Origin: Acidobacteriota bacterium | GTDB taxonomy: Bacteria > Acidobacteriota > Terriglobia > Terriglobales > Acidobacteriaceae | Length of the DNA stretch: 64,000 nt | Assembly (NCBI GenBank): GCA_003225555.1 | Contig: QIAM01000039.1 | Span: 1-64,000, forward strand | Reading direction: 5' to 3' | Translations under genes and position numbers: made by a program | The notes under the pieces: model-generated | What the model saw: only the letters and a program-made list of their open reading frames with translations | The model's database searches: none | Told to the model about the DNA's origin: nothing | In this document: in pieces, positions 1 to 8,764 of the stretch | Layout of the letters: each line of letters begins with the position of its first letter | How positions within the stretch are numbered: the stretch's first letter is position 1

Positions 1-291
1 CAGATAGCAGCGCCCCTTTCATCGGTATCGGACACCAACATGCACCGCGCCCCCCAACGGGCGCACTCGAGTGCGGATAGAAGCGCCGCGATGAACGAAC
101 CAGGCAAAAGCAAAACCAACAACAACAAAACCGCAACCAAGGGAAAATCAAAATCCAAAAGTTTCCCCTTGACCCGCACCAGCCGTCTCATCGAAGGCGG
201 ATGGGAAGAGCCTGCCCTTGAGCGAATTCGAAGGGATCTCGCGCGCATCGCCACCGCGTGGATGAGTGGCCGTCCCAGCCCCAACGGACTT
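1..291. other. No confident gene; Lys/Asn-rich stretch
   Basis: An ATG at 91 opens a frame with a Lys/Asn/Ser-rich start (MNEPGKSKTNNNK). That frame then runs on across the oppositely oriented zinc-ribbon gene beginning at 292, and its later part is the typical antisense shadow of that gene. The first part could be a short real peptide or the tail of a neighbouring gene outside the window. I see no ribosome binding site or known domain. Confidence 0.3.
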
Positions 292-783
292 TTACGCCGC
301 AACGCGTTCCGCAGTCATCAATTCATACTCCCGCTCGGATTCTCCCGGCAGCAATACCCACATGGTATAGACACCGACTGCCGTTCCGAACGGAACGTTG
401 AACAGCGAAATGAAAGCCAGAACCAGGGTCAGAATGCGGGCCCAGGGTTCACGCTGCAGCAGACCCCATCCGGCGACGAATCCCAGAGCGGCTTTGGCCA
501 TGATCAGGATGGCAACCACGCTCAGCAAAGGTTGAAGAAATCCCGGCGCTCCGGCTTCGTGGCCGCGCGCCAAAATTGTATTTGCGACGATGTAAAGCGC
601 CACTGCACCGATGGCGTTGAGCGCAGAGATCGCCAGCCAAAGAATGCCCACTAACTGCAGGTGCTCCTGCACGCGGCCGCGGCGCATCGGCATTTGCGTC
701 ACGGTACCGACGATTTGTCTGCCACAGCCGCTGCAAAATGTCTGGCCCGGCTGCAGGGAGGTACCGCACCTGTCGCAGAACAT
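292..783 (-). CDS. Zinc-ribbon integral membrane protein, unknown function
   Basis: 163 aa. The N-terminus (residues 1-22) is a zinc ribbon with two CxxC knuckles (CDRCG and CSGCG), typical of the zinc-ribbon modules found at the front of bacterial membrane proteins. The rest has about three or four hydrophobic segments (roughly residues 44-68, 85-108 and 115-145) with a short polar tail. No catalytic motif is visible. The ATG at 783 gives a start immediately before the first knuckle, which fits the family. The function is unknown; a structural or regulatory membrane role is only an inference. Confidence 0.75.
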   Translation of the reverse strand: MFCDRCGTSLQPGQTFCSGCGRQIVGTVTQMPMRRGRVQEHLQLVGILWLAISALNAIGAVALYIVANTILARGHEAGAPGFLQPLLSVVAILIMAKAALGFVAGWGLLQREPWARILTLVLAFISLFNVPFGTAVGVYTMWVLLPGESEREYELMTAERVAA

Positions 784-1169
784 GTTCTTCCTCCTCGCCA
801 GTGCGGCGACCGTCGCACATCACATCGTCTGACAGATAGTACGCAACTCGAACTTAGTAGTTCCATTGAATCGTCACACTAGAAGTCGCGGTTTACTACC
901 GATGAGACGTTGCAACGCAAACGAAAAGGCCACCCGGCAACGTGGGCGGCCTTTTCTTCAAGGGAGAATAGTTCCAACGGAGCCTCAAATTTCCGTCAAA
1001 ACTTTCTGGCGAAATCTTATGAGCCGAAAAACCGAGGTGTCAAGCGATTTTTGGGAAATAAATGCCTTTAGTTTCAACTGCTTACACAACCAATCAATAT
1101 GCCGCGCGAATGTAGCATTTTGAGACAAACCGCGGCTGCAACCCCTCTAAGCCCCTACTTCTAATGCAC
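784..1169. other. 386-bp intergenic region between two leftward genes
   Basis: The only clear structure is the hairpin at 923-957. The part next to 783 should hold the promoter of the zinc-ribbon gene, but no convincing -35/-10 pair stands out. The AT-richer part (970-1120) contains no open frame with coding character. Confidence 0.5.
923..957. terminator. Rho-independent terminator, probably bidirectional
   Basis: The arms AAAAGGCC (924-931) and GGCCTTTT (948-955) pair perfectly, with ACCC/GGGC-like bases extending the stem. The A-run on the left and T-run on the right allow it to work in both directions. It lies downstream of the leftward signal-peptide protein's promoter side and upstream of the zinc-ribbon gene, so which transcript it ends is not certain. 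Confidence 0.6.
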
Positions 1170-2354
1170 TTACCGCCCTCCGGGTGGAATCTGGCTGCTC
1201 TCAGTCTGTGCTCCGGAACCACTCCCCGAGGCGCCCTTCGCCATCGTTTCCGCCAGGTGCAATGAGATGAATTCCATCTGCTCCGGACGGTCAAACACCC
1301 TATCAGGGAACAGCCGCTTCATCAGAATACGGATCCCTCCAAAGGCCACGCCCGCAACAATTGCCATCGCGCCCAGAATGGCGCACAAAAGAATAATGTT
1401 CACCAGCAATTTGCCAAGATCCTTGTTCGGATCGAAAGAAGTGTTCTCGTTCCACGTGACGTTGGCCTCATAGTTCACCCGGCGCAGCAAGTCCCTGGCG
1501 TCCCTCTCCGAGAGCGCCCCTGCGGCAATCGCGATGATCGGCCCGCTCCGCTTGTCATAGAACTCTCCGGCATTTTCGACCGACGATTCCCCCGGCTTGC
1601 GCTGGTGGGACGCATCGATGCGGTGCAGATGATCGGCAGCCAATTGCGGCGTTGGGTAATAGATCAGCATCAGTGTCGCTTCGCCGCTCGGGGTCGTGTA
1701 GCGGCCCAGCGTCACCTCAGATCTCACGCTGAAATCAACCAAATCCGCCGAAACCGGCGGCGCCAGCGCCGCGAGCGCAGCAGCTCCCATCGCATACTTC
1801 TCGGTGTTTGCAACGTAGCCGCGCACCGGCATGAATCCGAGGATGGGAGGCAGGTTCCCCGCGTTTCCTCCGGGACGCGGCAGCGTCCCGGCCAATTCGC
1901 GCAACTCCGCCCCCGACATCGGAGACTCTTTGCTGAACAACGCGTCGATGACGATGTGCCCTCGATAGAACAGCACCCGCTGCCCCAACGATGCGCCCTG
2001 GTCGCCGATCTGCTCCCTCGTCATGTCGGGCTGAAGGTAGAAAGTGTAAGCGCCGAAACCGCCACTCGCGTCCGCGAAGCGCGCCGCCCGGATTTTCACC
2101 GTACGCCCGTCCTCGCGCGTGTAGGTCGACGAAGCAAAGTCGGTGAACCCGTATTCCTTGAGTACCGCAGCGTTCGTAGGGTCGGCCGCCCCGGGATCAG
2201 AACTGGTTTGAGCGGCGCCCTGCATCTGCCATCCCCCGAACTGCTGCGGCAGGATCGGCGTCACCGGGGCAGACGAAGCCGGATTCACCGCGACGCCAGC
2301 ACCAACCCCGCACAGAAAAACGCAAAATACCAGCAAAAGTCGTGAAGATCGCAT
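1170..2354 (-). CDS. Exported protein with C-terminal membrane anchor (DUF6599-like)
   Basis: 394 aa when started at the ATG at 2354. The frame is open far upstream, but this start gives a clean signal peptide (MRSSRLLLVFCVFLCGVGAG). The exported part (about 25-310) has a repeated pattern: GGW near residue 40, then an aromatic-rich segment with GGFGAYTFYLQ, and a later LGRYTTPSGEATLMLIYYPTP segment. A hydrophobic helix near residues 315-340 (LLVNIILLCAILGAMAIVAGV) anchors it, followed by a short cytoplasmic tail. I recall similar acidobacterial proteins under DUF6599, but I cannot confirm the family here. No enzymatic motif is visible. It stands alone, divergent from the PilZ gene at 2574. 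Confidence 0.7.
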   Translation of the reverse strand: MRSSRLLLVFCVFLCGVGAGVAVNPASSAPVTPILPQQFGGWQMQGAAQTSSDPGAADPTNAAVLKEYGFTDFASSTYTREDGRTVKIRAARFADASGGFGAYTFYLQPDMTREQIGDQGASLGQRVLFYRGHIVIDALFSKESPMSGAELRELAGTLPRPGGNAGNLPPILGFMPVRGYVANTEKYAMGAAALAALAPPVSADLVDFSVRSEVTLGRYTTPSGEATLMLIYYPTPQLAADHLHRIDASHQRKPGESSVENAGEFYDKRSGPIIAIAAGALSERDARDLLRRVNYEANVTWNENTSFDPNKDLGKLLVNIILLCAILGAMAIVAGVAFGGIRILMKRLFPDRVFDRPEQMEFISLHLAETMAKGASGSGSGAQTESSQIPPGGR

Positions 2355-2573
2355 GGGATAACTTATAGAGAACTCCTTTTTATTAGACCACATAGGGTGG
2401 CGAAAAGTTTCCCCCAAGATAGGCATGCTGCCGGCCACGGTCTCTACGACCCGGCAACCGCTAGTTACCATGGTGCCGTAGCCCTCCCCCGTCCGTGCCC
2501 CACCCGTTGGAGCTATTCGCGAAATCCTGATCATGCGGCACACTAAGAGTGGATTAAGGATCCCCGCGCAGTC

Positions 2574-2942
2574 ATGGAAAAGAATCGCCGTCAGGTTCGG
2601 ACCAGAGCAGTGCTGCCGGTGAGGCTGCGTGGCAAAGACAGCTCCGGCAAAGTCTTTGATGATCTGGCCCACACGTTGGACGTAACCGCCACCGGGGTAC
2701 GGCTGGGATCGGTCCGGCACGAGTTGCAAAAGCTCGAGCAGGTCACAATTTTGTACAGGAAACGGCGGATGGAGTTTCGCGTGGTTTGGACGAAGAAGAT
2801 GCAAGGATCGGGCGAGTATCAGGTGGGTCTGGAAGCTTTGACCTCAGAGCCGGACGCCTGGGGCCTCTCTTCCTCGGACTTCAAAGCTCGTGATGTGATG
2901 CCGTCGGCGGCGCCGGGTGCGCACGCCTCAGGGATAGCTTAA
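2574..2942 (+). CDS. PilZ-domain protein
   Basis: 122 aa. A single PilZ-type beta-barrel covers residues 3-95. The opening RRQVRTRAVLPVRLRG is an RxxxR-like c-di-GMP-binding switch, followed by the DVTATGVRL segment that corresponds to the second PilZ motif (D/NxSxxG; here a Thr replaces the usual Ser). PilZ proteins of this size usually act as cyclic-di-GMP receptors. The C-terminal 25 residues are low-complexity. The stop is 13 bases before the Flp pilin gene, so the two are probably co-transcribed. This suggests a link between second-messenger signalling and pili, by context only. Confidence 0.8.
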   Translation: MEKNRRQVRTRAVLPVRLRGKDSSGKVFDDLAHTLDVTATGVRLGSVRHELQKLEQVTILYRKRRMEFRVVWTKKMQGSGEYQVGLEALTSEPDAWGLSSSDFKARDVMPSAAPGAHASGIA

Positions 2943-2955
2943 GCAAGGAGCAATC

Positions 2956-3120
2956 ATGAACTATTTTCTTAAACTCTTGTGGTCGAATGAAGAGGGCCAG
3001 GACATCGCCGAGTACTCCGTCATGCTCGCCGTAATTCTCGTCATCGTCGTGGGCACGGTCCGTTTGATCGGCGCGAACGCCAGCAATGTCTTCTCGCAAG
3101 TCGGCAGCGCCATCCAGTAG
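2956..3120 (+). CDS. Flp/Fap-type pilin subunit (type IVb)
   Basis: 54 aa, starting at ATG 2956 with AAGGAG at 2945-2950. The sequence has the Flp pilin signature: a short polar leader, then EEGQDIAEYSVMLAVILVIVVGTV. This is the Glu/Tyr-containing start of the pilin hydrophobic helix that prepilin peptidase and the Tad assembly machine recognise. The rest (LIGANASNVFSQVGSAIQ) matches the usual short tail. The leader should be cut near Gly14/Gln15, but the usual G-x-x-x-x-E-Y pattern is somewhat altered (G-QDIA-E-Y). No other tad genes are in the window, so this is an orphan pilin gene or one of several in the genome. Identification is firm; use in adhesion is inferred. Confidence 0.88.
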   Translation: MNYFLKLLWSNEEGQDIAEYSVMLAVILVIVVGTVRLIGANASNVFSQVGSAIQ

Positions 3121-3148
3121 ACGCAATTTTCTTCATGGAATTTGGAAA

Positions 3149-3195
3149 GGCACGGCTCAGCCGTGCCCGAGAGGAAACCCGCTCACGCGAGCGGG
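3149..3195 (+). terminator. Tandem hairpins after the pilin gene
   Basis: Two consecutive stems: GGCACGGCT/AGCCGTGCC (3149-3167) and CCCGCTC/GAGCGGG (3178-3195), followed by a pyrimidine-rich CCTTCCCGTTTC tract. They lie between the pilin gene and the convergent leftward gene ending at 3232, and could end both transcripts. Confidence 0.6.
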
Positions 3196-3231
3196 CCTTC
3201 CCGTTTCGCTCACTTGCCCTGCACGCGTTCT

Positions 3232-3789
3232 CTAACGTGGCCAGAGCCATCCAAAGACACCAGCGGTCAGCAACCCATAGACGAGTCCATCGATGACCTC
3301 CTTGATCGTCGCCGACCAAGTCTGCCCCTTCCAGATGCCGTTGCTCAAATTTCCCAAGCCATAAGCGAGGAATGCCGCCGTCCCAGCGACGCGGAACACC
3401 TTCAGGTAGTTCGCACCCGCCAGGACCGTGTGTCCCGTCAGATAAGCTACAAAGAAGCCAACCAGAAGACAGAACACAAACCACTGGATCAGAAACTTCG
3501 GCATCGCCGGCGGACCGCTAGGCATGATCGTCAGCATCCCAACCGGGCCCTGTTTGTACTTTTCGATGCTCGCAGGCGACTTCATATCCTTTGGCAAGCA
3601 ATAGGGGAAGACGTAGAGCCCGCGCGTGAGCTTGAGGGGCCGCAGAAACGCGAGGACCTTATCCTCCTCCGGAAGTTGGCGGTAGTCGCTGCGATGGTAA
3701 GTCAGCAGCATGTGAACGATGGAACTGGCGACGAAAACGACGACCGCCGACAATAAGATGGGAAGCCATAGCGTGGTGAGCGGAACCAT
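3232..3789 (-). CDS. Four-helix membrane protein, unknown function
   Basis: 185 aa with ATG at 3789. Hydrophobic segments lie near residues 5-28 (LWLPILLSAVVVFVASSIVHMLL), 98-118, 128-145 and 165-183. The loop after helix 1 is hydrophilic (YHRSDYRQLPEEDKVLAFLR) and includes the proline-rich MPSGPPAMP motif near residue 90. The pattern resembles a conserved family of bacterial membrane proteins without assigned function that I cannot name safely. The frame stays open upstream of 3789, but those residues have no hydrophobic or conserved character. Its promoter region faces a truncated insertion sequence. Confidence 0.7.
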   Translation of the reverse strand: MVPLTTLWLPILLSAVVVFVASSIVHMLLTYHRSDYRQLPEEDKVLAFLRPLKLTRGLYVFPYCLPKDMKSPASIEKYKQGPVGMLTIMPSGPPAMPKFLIQWFVFCLLVGFFVAYLTGHTVLAGANYLKVFRVAGTAAFLAYGLGNLSNGIWKGQTWSATIKEVIDGLVYGLLTAGVFGWLWPR

Positions 3790-3942
3790 GAACAGCCTCC
3801 GAATTGAGTTGGAATAGAGCGCCGAGATTTCGTAGCCGAGGCTACGCCTGCCGCAGGTGAACGTCAAGTCGTTGGTACATGATATGTCCGGTTGAGATAG
3901 CACATGACATGTCCGCTTTTCAGGCGGTGAGGATAAGAGACC

Positions 3943-4494
3943 ATGCAAAGCATGGTTTCTTACTCGAAGGCCGCGATGGAGCGGGCAATGAAAGTACAGG
4001 AAGTCATCTTGCGGGCGATGGCGAAGAAGATCACGTGGTGGCAGGCAGCGGAGATCATCGGAATTAGCGACCGGCACATGCGGCGCTGGCGTCGCTATGA
4101 AGAGTTCGGCTATGACGGGCTGTTCGATCGACGACGCGGGATGCCCTCTCACAAGCGAGTCCCCATGGCCCTGGTGGAGCAGATTCTGGGACTCTACCGC
4201 GAGAAGTATTTCGATCTGAACGTGCGGCATTTTCACGAGAAGCTGCGGGCAGAGCACCAGATTGAACTCAGCTACACCTGGGTGAAACTGGCTTTGCAAG
4301 GAGCCGGGCTGGTAGAGCGGGGGCGCAAACGGGGGGTGCATCGCAAACGACGACCGCGGCTTCCGCTGCTGGGAATGCTGCTGCACATCGATGGCAGCCG
4401 GCATCGCTGGTTCCAGGATGAGCGCTGGTATGACCTGATCGTCATTCTGGATGATGCCAGCAGCGAGATCGGTCACAGCCGGGCAGCGAAGTGA
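3943..4494 (+). pseudogene. Truncated transposase (ISNCY/IS481-like), N-terminal part
   Basis: The 183 codons encode a helix-turn-helix front (WWQAAEIIGISDRHMRRWRRYEEFGYDGLFDRRRG), a second HTH-like segment, and then the start of an integrase-type catalytic core (MLLHIDGSRHRWF, then DLIVILDDASSEI). The two aspartates are the first acidic residues of the DDE core. The family normally continues for another 200-250 residues, including the final Glu; here the frame ends within about eight residues of the second aspartate. It is therefore an inactive remnant. Translation could start at 3943 or a little downstream (MERAMKVQ). Its left flank holds two near-copies of CATGAYATGTCCG (3878-3914), possibly part of the original terminal repeat. 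Confidence 0.75.
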
Positions 4495-4744
4495 GTTTTC
4501 AGCAATCTGCGACGCCGCCGAGGTGAGCTTTTGAAACCGGCTCGCGCTCTCTTACCGCATGGGACATGGTGGCACACCCTCTGGTTTTGATTCCTCTTGA
4601 ATCACACGACGGGGGCGCCCCTCGATAAGAGCGAAGGCGTTGTCAAGGACAAAAGATATCCTCAGCAGTGGCGGAGCACCGCTTGGTTTGCCAGAGAGGT
4701 TGGACAAAATACGGGGACACGGGACGTTTCCTAATTTGTTCAAG
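4495..4744. other. Intergenic region with possible IS debris
   Basis: No gene is convincing here. The stretch around 4705-4740, with the words ACGGGGACACGGGACG and TTTCCTAATTTG, resembles sequence often seen beside REP-type or insertion elements. I cannot align it, so this is only an impression. Confidence 0.3.
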
Positions 4745-4777
4745 AAAAAGGCCCCGCTCTCGCGAGCAGGGCCTTTG
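4745..4777 (-). terminator. Rho-independent terminator of groEL
   Basis: Read leftward, the arms AAAGGCCC and GGGCCTTT (4769-4776 with 4747-4754) enclose an inner GCTC/GAGC stem, and a TTTTT run follows. It lies 41 bases beyond the groEL stop and is in the right orientation to end the groESL transcript. Confidence 0.8.
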
Positions 4778-4781
4778 ACCT

Positions 4782-4815
4782 AGCTGACGGCTGAAAGCTG
4801 AGAGCTGACAGCTGT
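4782..4815. repeat. Short degenerate AGCTGA repeats
   Basis: The word AGCTGA/GGCTGA/AGCTGT occurs five times in 34 bases between the groEL stop and its terminator. A similar AGCTGCTAGCTA run occurs upstream of groEL (about 6555-6570). This is a simple-sequence tract with no gene. Confidence 0.5.
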
Positions 4816-4817
4816 CC

Positions 4818-6491
<1,674 letters not shown>

Positions 6492-6592
6492 CTAATGAAT
6501 TTCTATTGCAGGACTGGCCTGCGGATTTCGGGCTGTCAGCTATCACTTTCAACTACTAGCTGCTAGCTAAACCGACTTGCATAGGTCCTTCG

Positions 6593-6617
6593 CGCAAAGG
6601 ACGCGCTCAGGATGACA
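6593..6617. repeat. Dispersed 'AGGTCCTT...AGGATGACA' repeat, copy A
   Basis: Half-palindromic element AGGTCCTTCGCGC/GCGCTCAGGATGACA in the groES-groEL spacer. It shares its ends with the elements at 14208-14250 and 36491-36583. Confidence 0.55.
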
Positions 6618-6621
6618 ATGC

Positions 6622-6948
6622 TTATCGGCGGGAGCCGGCAAGTTCCTTCTTGCTTGAGGTGGTCAGGATGCCGAGCACTTCCTCTTCGCGCATGATGATG
6701 AAGTCTTCACCATCCAGCTTGATTTCGGTGCCGGAATACTTGCCGAACAGGATGCGGTCGCCATCTTTCACGTCGAGGGGACGAACCTTGCCTTCTTCGT
6801 TGATCTTGCCCTTGCCGACGGAGACGACTTCGCCCTCCTGCGGCTTTTCCTTGGCTGAGTCGGGGATAATGATGCCCCCCCGTGTGGTCTCGCCTTCTTC
6901 AATGCGCCGCACGAGGATGCGGTCATGGAGCGGGGTGAATTTTGCCAT
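6622..6948 (-). CDS. groS: Co-chaperonin GroES (Hsp10)
   Basis: 108 aa, somewhat longer than the usual 95-97 because of a Ser/Lys/Arg-rich tail ([13 protein letters not shown]). It is the lid of the GroEL chamber. The start [15 protein letters not shown] and the mobile-loop region [19 protein letters not shown] are diagnostic, followed by [10 protein letters not shown] and [15 protein letters not shown]. It is first in the groESL operon. Directly upstream lie a near-consensus sigma-70-type promoter and a CIRCE element, so heat-shock control by HrcA is expected. Confidence 0.97.
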   Translation of the reverse strand: MAKFTPLHDRILVRRIEEGETTRGGIIIPDSAKEKPQEGEVVSVGKGKINEEGKVRPLDVKDGDRILFGKYSGTEIKLDGEDFIIMREEEVLGILTTSSKKELAGSRR

Positions 6949-7026
6949 GGTTCAAACTCCTTTCAAAGTTGGTGTAGAAGGTTAATCTTGGGTAAACCTA
7001 TGAAATGAATGGAGCCAGAGTAACTG

Positions 7027-7053
7027 TTAGCAATCGCTCTGGTTGAGTGCTAA
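7027..7053 (-). promoter_or_regulatory. CIRCE operator (HrcA binding site)
   Basis: TTAGCAATC-N9-GAGTGCTAA on the plus strand, which read leftward is TTAGCACTC-N9-GATTGCTAA. One base differs from the consensus inverted repeat. It overlaps the last base of the -10 box of the groES promoter, the usual position for repression by HrcA. Confidence 0.93.
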
Positions 7054-7082
7054 TTATAGGAGCTGGAATGCAGAGATGTCAA
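7053..7082 (-). promoter_or_regulatory. groESL promoter
   Basis: Reading leftward, TTGACA (7082-7077), an 18-base spacer and TATAAT (7058-7053) match the vegetative sigma factor consensus in all twelve bases. The CIRCE element follows at once. Confidence 0.88.
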
Positions 7083-7214
7083 GAGCCCCCCGCAGCAGGC
7101 CGCAGCAGGGTAGCATGGGCAATTACGCGGAAGGCTACATCGGCAGAACTTTGAGGCCTAGCACTGGTCTTGGTACTAGCGCAACAGCGACGGGCGCCCC
7201 TCCAGCAGACCAGA

Positions 7215-7898
7215 TTAGGTAGATGAGCGAAACAAAATCTTTCGCCGCAGCATAGTTCCAAAACCCGCAAGCCCTGTACCCAGCAAGAACAGAGAGCTCG
7301 GCTCCGGAACCACCGTGAGGTTTCCTGTGCCGTTGAAGGTGACAAAGGCGAACGAAACGATGAAGCTGCCATTCCCGGTGTCAACCAGGTCAAGATTGGC
7401 CGTGCCAGTTCCTTTAAAAAGCAAACTGGCCATTAATGGACCGTAGGTATAGAAGCTTTGGCCTAAGGTCAGATCCTGGTAGGCGAAAAGCTGGCCTGAC
7501 AGGCTGACGGGAGCCGTAAATGTACCTGTGGCAATCGCTGAAAGTGGGACTGTGAAGGTTCCTGTAAACAGGATACCCGTACCGTCGAGTATGTCGGTGA
7601 ATTTGTTGCCGATGTTCACTGTCGTACAGCACGATCCTTGCCACGGCACCACCCGGAAAGACAGGGTCATCGGGACGTCGGCGGTGCCGTCGCCGACTTG
7701 AGAGTTGCCAAAGGGAGCGGCTGAGAACGTGGAGAAGGTGCCGGCGGTTAGCGATAGAGCATTGCTGTCAAGTCCGCCATAGGCAGTGCCACTCACACTC
7801 ACACTATCTGCCCTGGCTGGCAGGGAGATACAGGCTAGCGAGCAAAACGCAATCAAAGCGAGAAGAGAGGACGACGTGCAGAGACTGTCATGGGACAC
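7215..7898 (-). CDS. PEP-CTERM-sorted exported protein
   Basis: 227 aa if the GTG at 7898 is used. A signal peptide (LLALIAFCSLACISLPARA) precedes a beta-rich body with many Gly/Thr/Phe residues. The last 25 residues form a PEP-CTERM signal: VPEPSSLFLLGTGLAGFGTMLRRK, with the PEP motif, a hydrophobic helix and a basic end, which exosortase recognises. The body function is unknown. The start is uncertain: the frame is open to 8072, the GGAG before the GTG is too close for a normal binding site, and the nearby ATG at 7892 is out of frame. A sequence error or unusual start is possible. No exosortase gene is in the window. Confidence 0.75.
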   Translation of the reverse strand: MSHDSLCTSSSLLALIAFCSLACISLPARADSVSVSGTAYGGLDSNALSLTAGTFSTFSAAPFGNSQVGDGTADVPMTLSFRVVPWQGSCCTTVNIGNKFTDILDGTGILFTGTFTVPLSAIATGTFTAPVSLSGQLFAYQDLTLGQSFYTYGPLMASLLFKGTGTANLDLVDTGNGSFIVSFAFVTFNGTGNLTVVPEPSSLFLLGTGLAGFGTMLRRKILFRSST

Positions 7899-8161
7899 CT
7901 CCAAGAGGATTGGAGAACGCGGCCCTATATGTTTCTTCCGAACTTTCCGCCCAACACTAAGCAATTCACACTCCACTCGGGGCACTCTCGGGGAGCTGCT
8001 ATCTGGCGCGACTGCACTCTTTATGCGATGTTGCCGCTTTCTGCAGCGATCCCTGGCACCGCAGTTGTGCAAAGAGATGCGTTATTCTAGGAGCTGGCCG
8101 ACATTTCACGGCAATTCAATTCAAGGGGTTTTTTGGTCAAACTGCACACCCTTCAGTAACC

Positions 8162-8635
8162 CTACTCTTCGTGATCGAGGGGCTTGCCGTCGGGACCTAC
8201 CTGGACCTCGGACTTCTTGCCGCTGGTGCGTACCTGGGCCTCGTAGGCGACGAGTTTGTCGTGCTTGGTGAGGGACTCTACTTTCACCAGCTTGCCCCTG
8301 CCGGCTCTGGCTTGCAGGCCGTCTTTGACGGCTCCGGGCAGGGCGTCGAGCGCGACCTCTTCCTCGACTTCAACGACGGCGCCGGTTGGATCCATGAGCA
8401 CGTCTTTGGTGTAGCCGTTCACGATCATCTCGACTTCGTAGTAGGTTTGGCCGTTTTCTTCTTCTTGCGAGAAACCTTTCACGGTTGCGCCCTGAGCTTG
8501 AGCGTCCACAGCTTTCTGGACGGCGGTGGGCAGATCGGCGCGCTTGATGTGCTTCTCTTTTTCTTGCGCCACGGAAGATGCGGCGAGGGTGAGAACGACG
8601 AGGGCAATGCAGGCCGGGAGTCGTAGAAGAGTCAT
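8162..8635 (-). CDS. Exported PepSY-like domain protein
   Basis: 157 aa. A signal peptide (residues 1-23, ending ASSVAQ) is followed by two similar alpha/beta halves. Residues 30-92 have LPTAVQKAVDAQAQGATVKGFSQEE..YYEVEMIVNGYTKDVLMDPTGAVVEVEEEV, and residues 93-155 have LPGAVKDGLQARAGRGKLVKVE..YEAQVRTSGKKSEVQVGPDGKPL. This is the pattern of tandem PepSY-like (beta-lactamase-inhibitor-type) domains: a helix, then strands ending in D-P-x-G. Such proteins are periplasmic and often act as inhibitors or binding modules; no partner is visible here. It is separated by about 130 bp from the amidase gene on the same strand. Confidence 0.8.
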   Translation of the reverse strand: MTLLRLPACIALVVLTLAASSVAQEKEKHIKRADLPTAVQKAVDAQAQGATVKGFSQEEENGQTYYEVEMIVNGYTKDVLMDPTGAVVEVEEEVALDALPGAVKDGLQARAGRGKLVKVESLTKHDKLVAYEAQVRTSGKKSEVQVGPDGKPLDHEE

Positions 8636-8764
8636 TTTTTCCTCCGGGAAGAACGAACTTCAATAATGGTGCCAGACTTATGGTGACACCTTCGTCTGAA
8701 GGTTGCCTGAAGGATGTCGCAGTCGTACGGAGGGATGCTGCTCGACCATTCGTGGGGATCAGCC

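Noticed and set aside
40-654. A rightward frame that begins with a Lys/Asn-rich segment
   Set aside because: Most of it is antisense to the zinc-ribbon gene. The first 80 codons are ambiguous but lack a ribosome site or known motif.
1605-2345. A 246-codon rightward frame opposite the DUF6599-like gene
   Set aside because: It is antisense to a gene with signal peptide and TM anchor, and is Arg-rich without domains.
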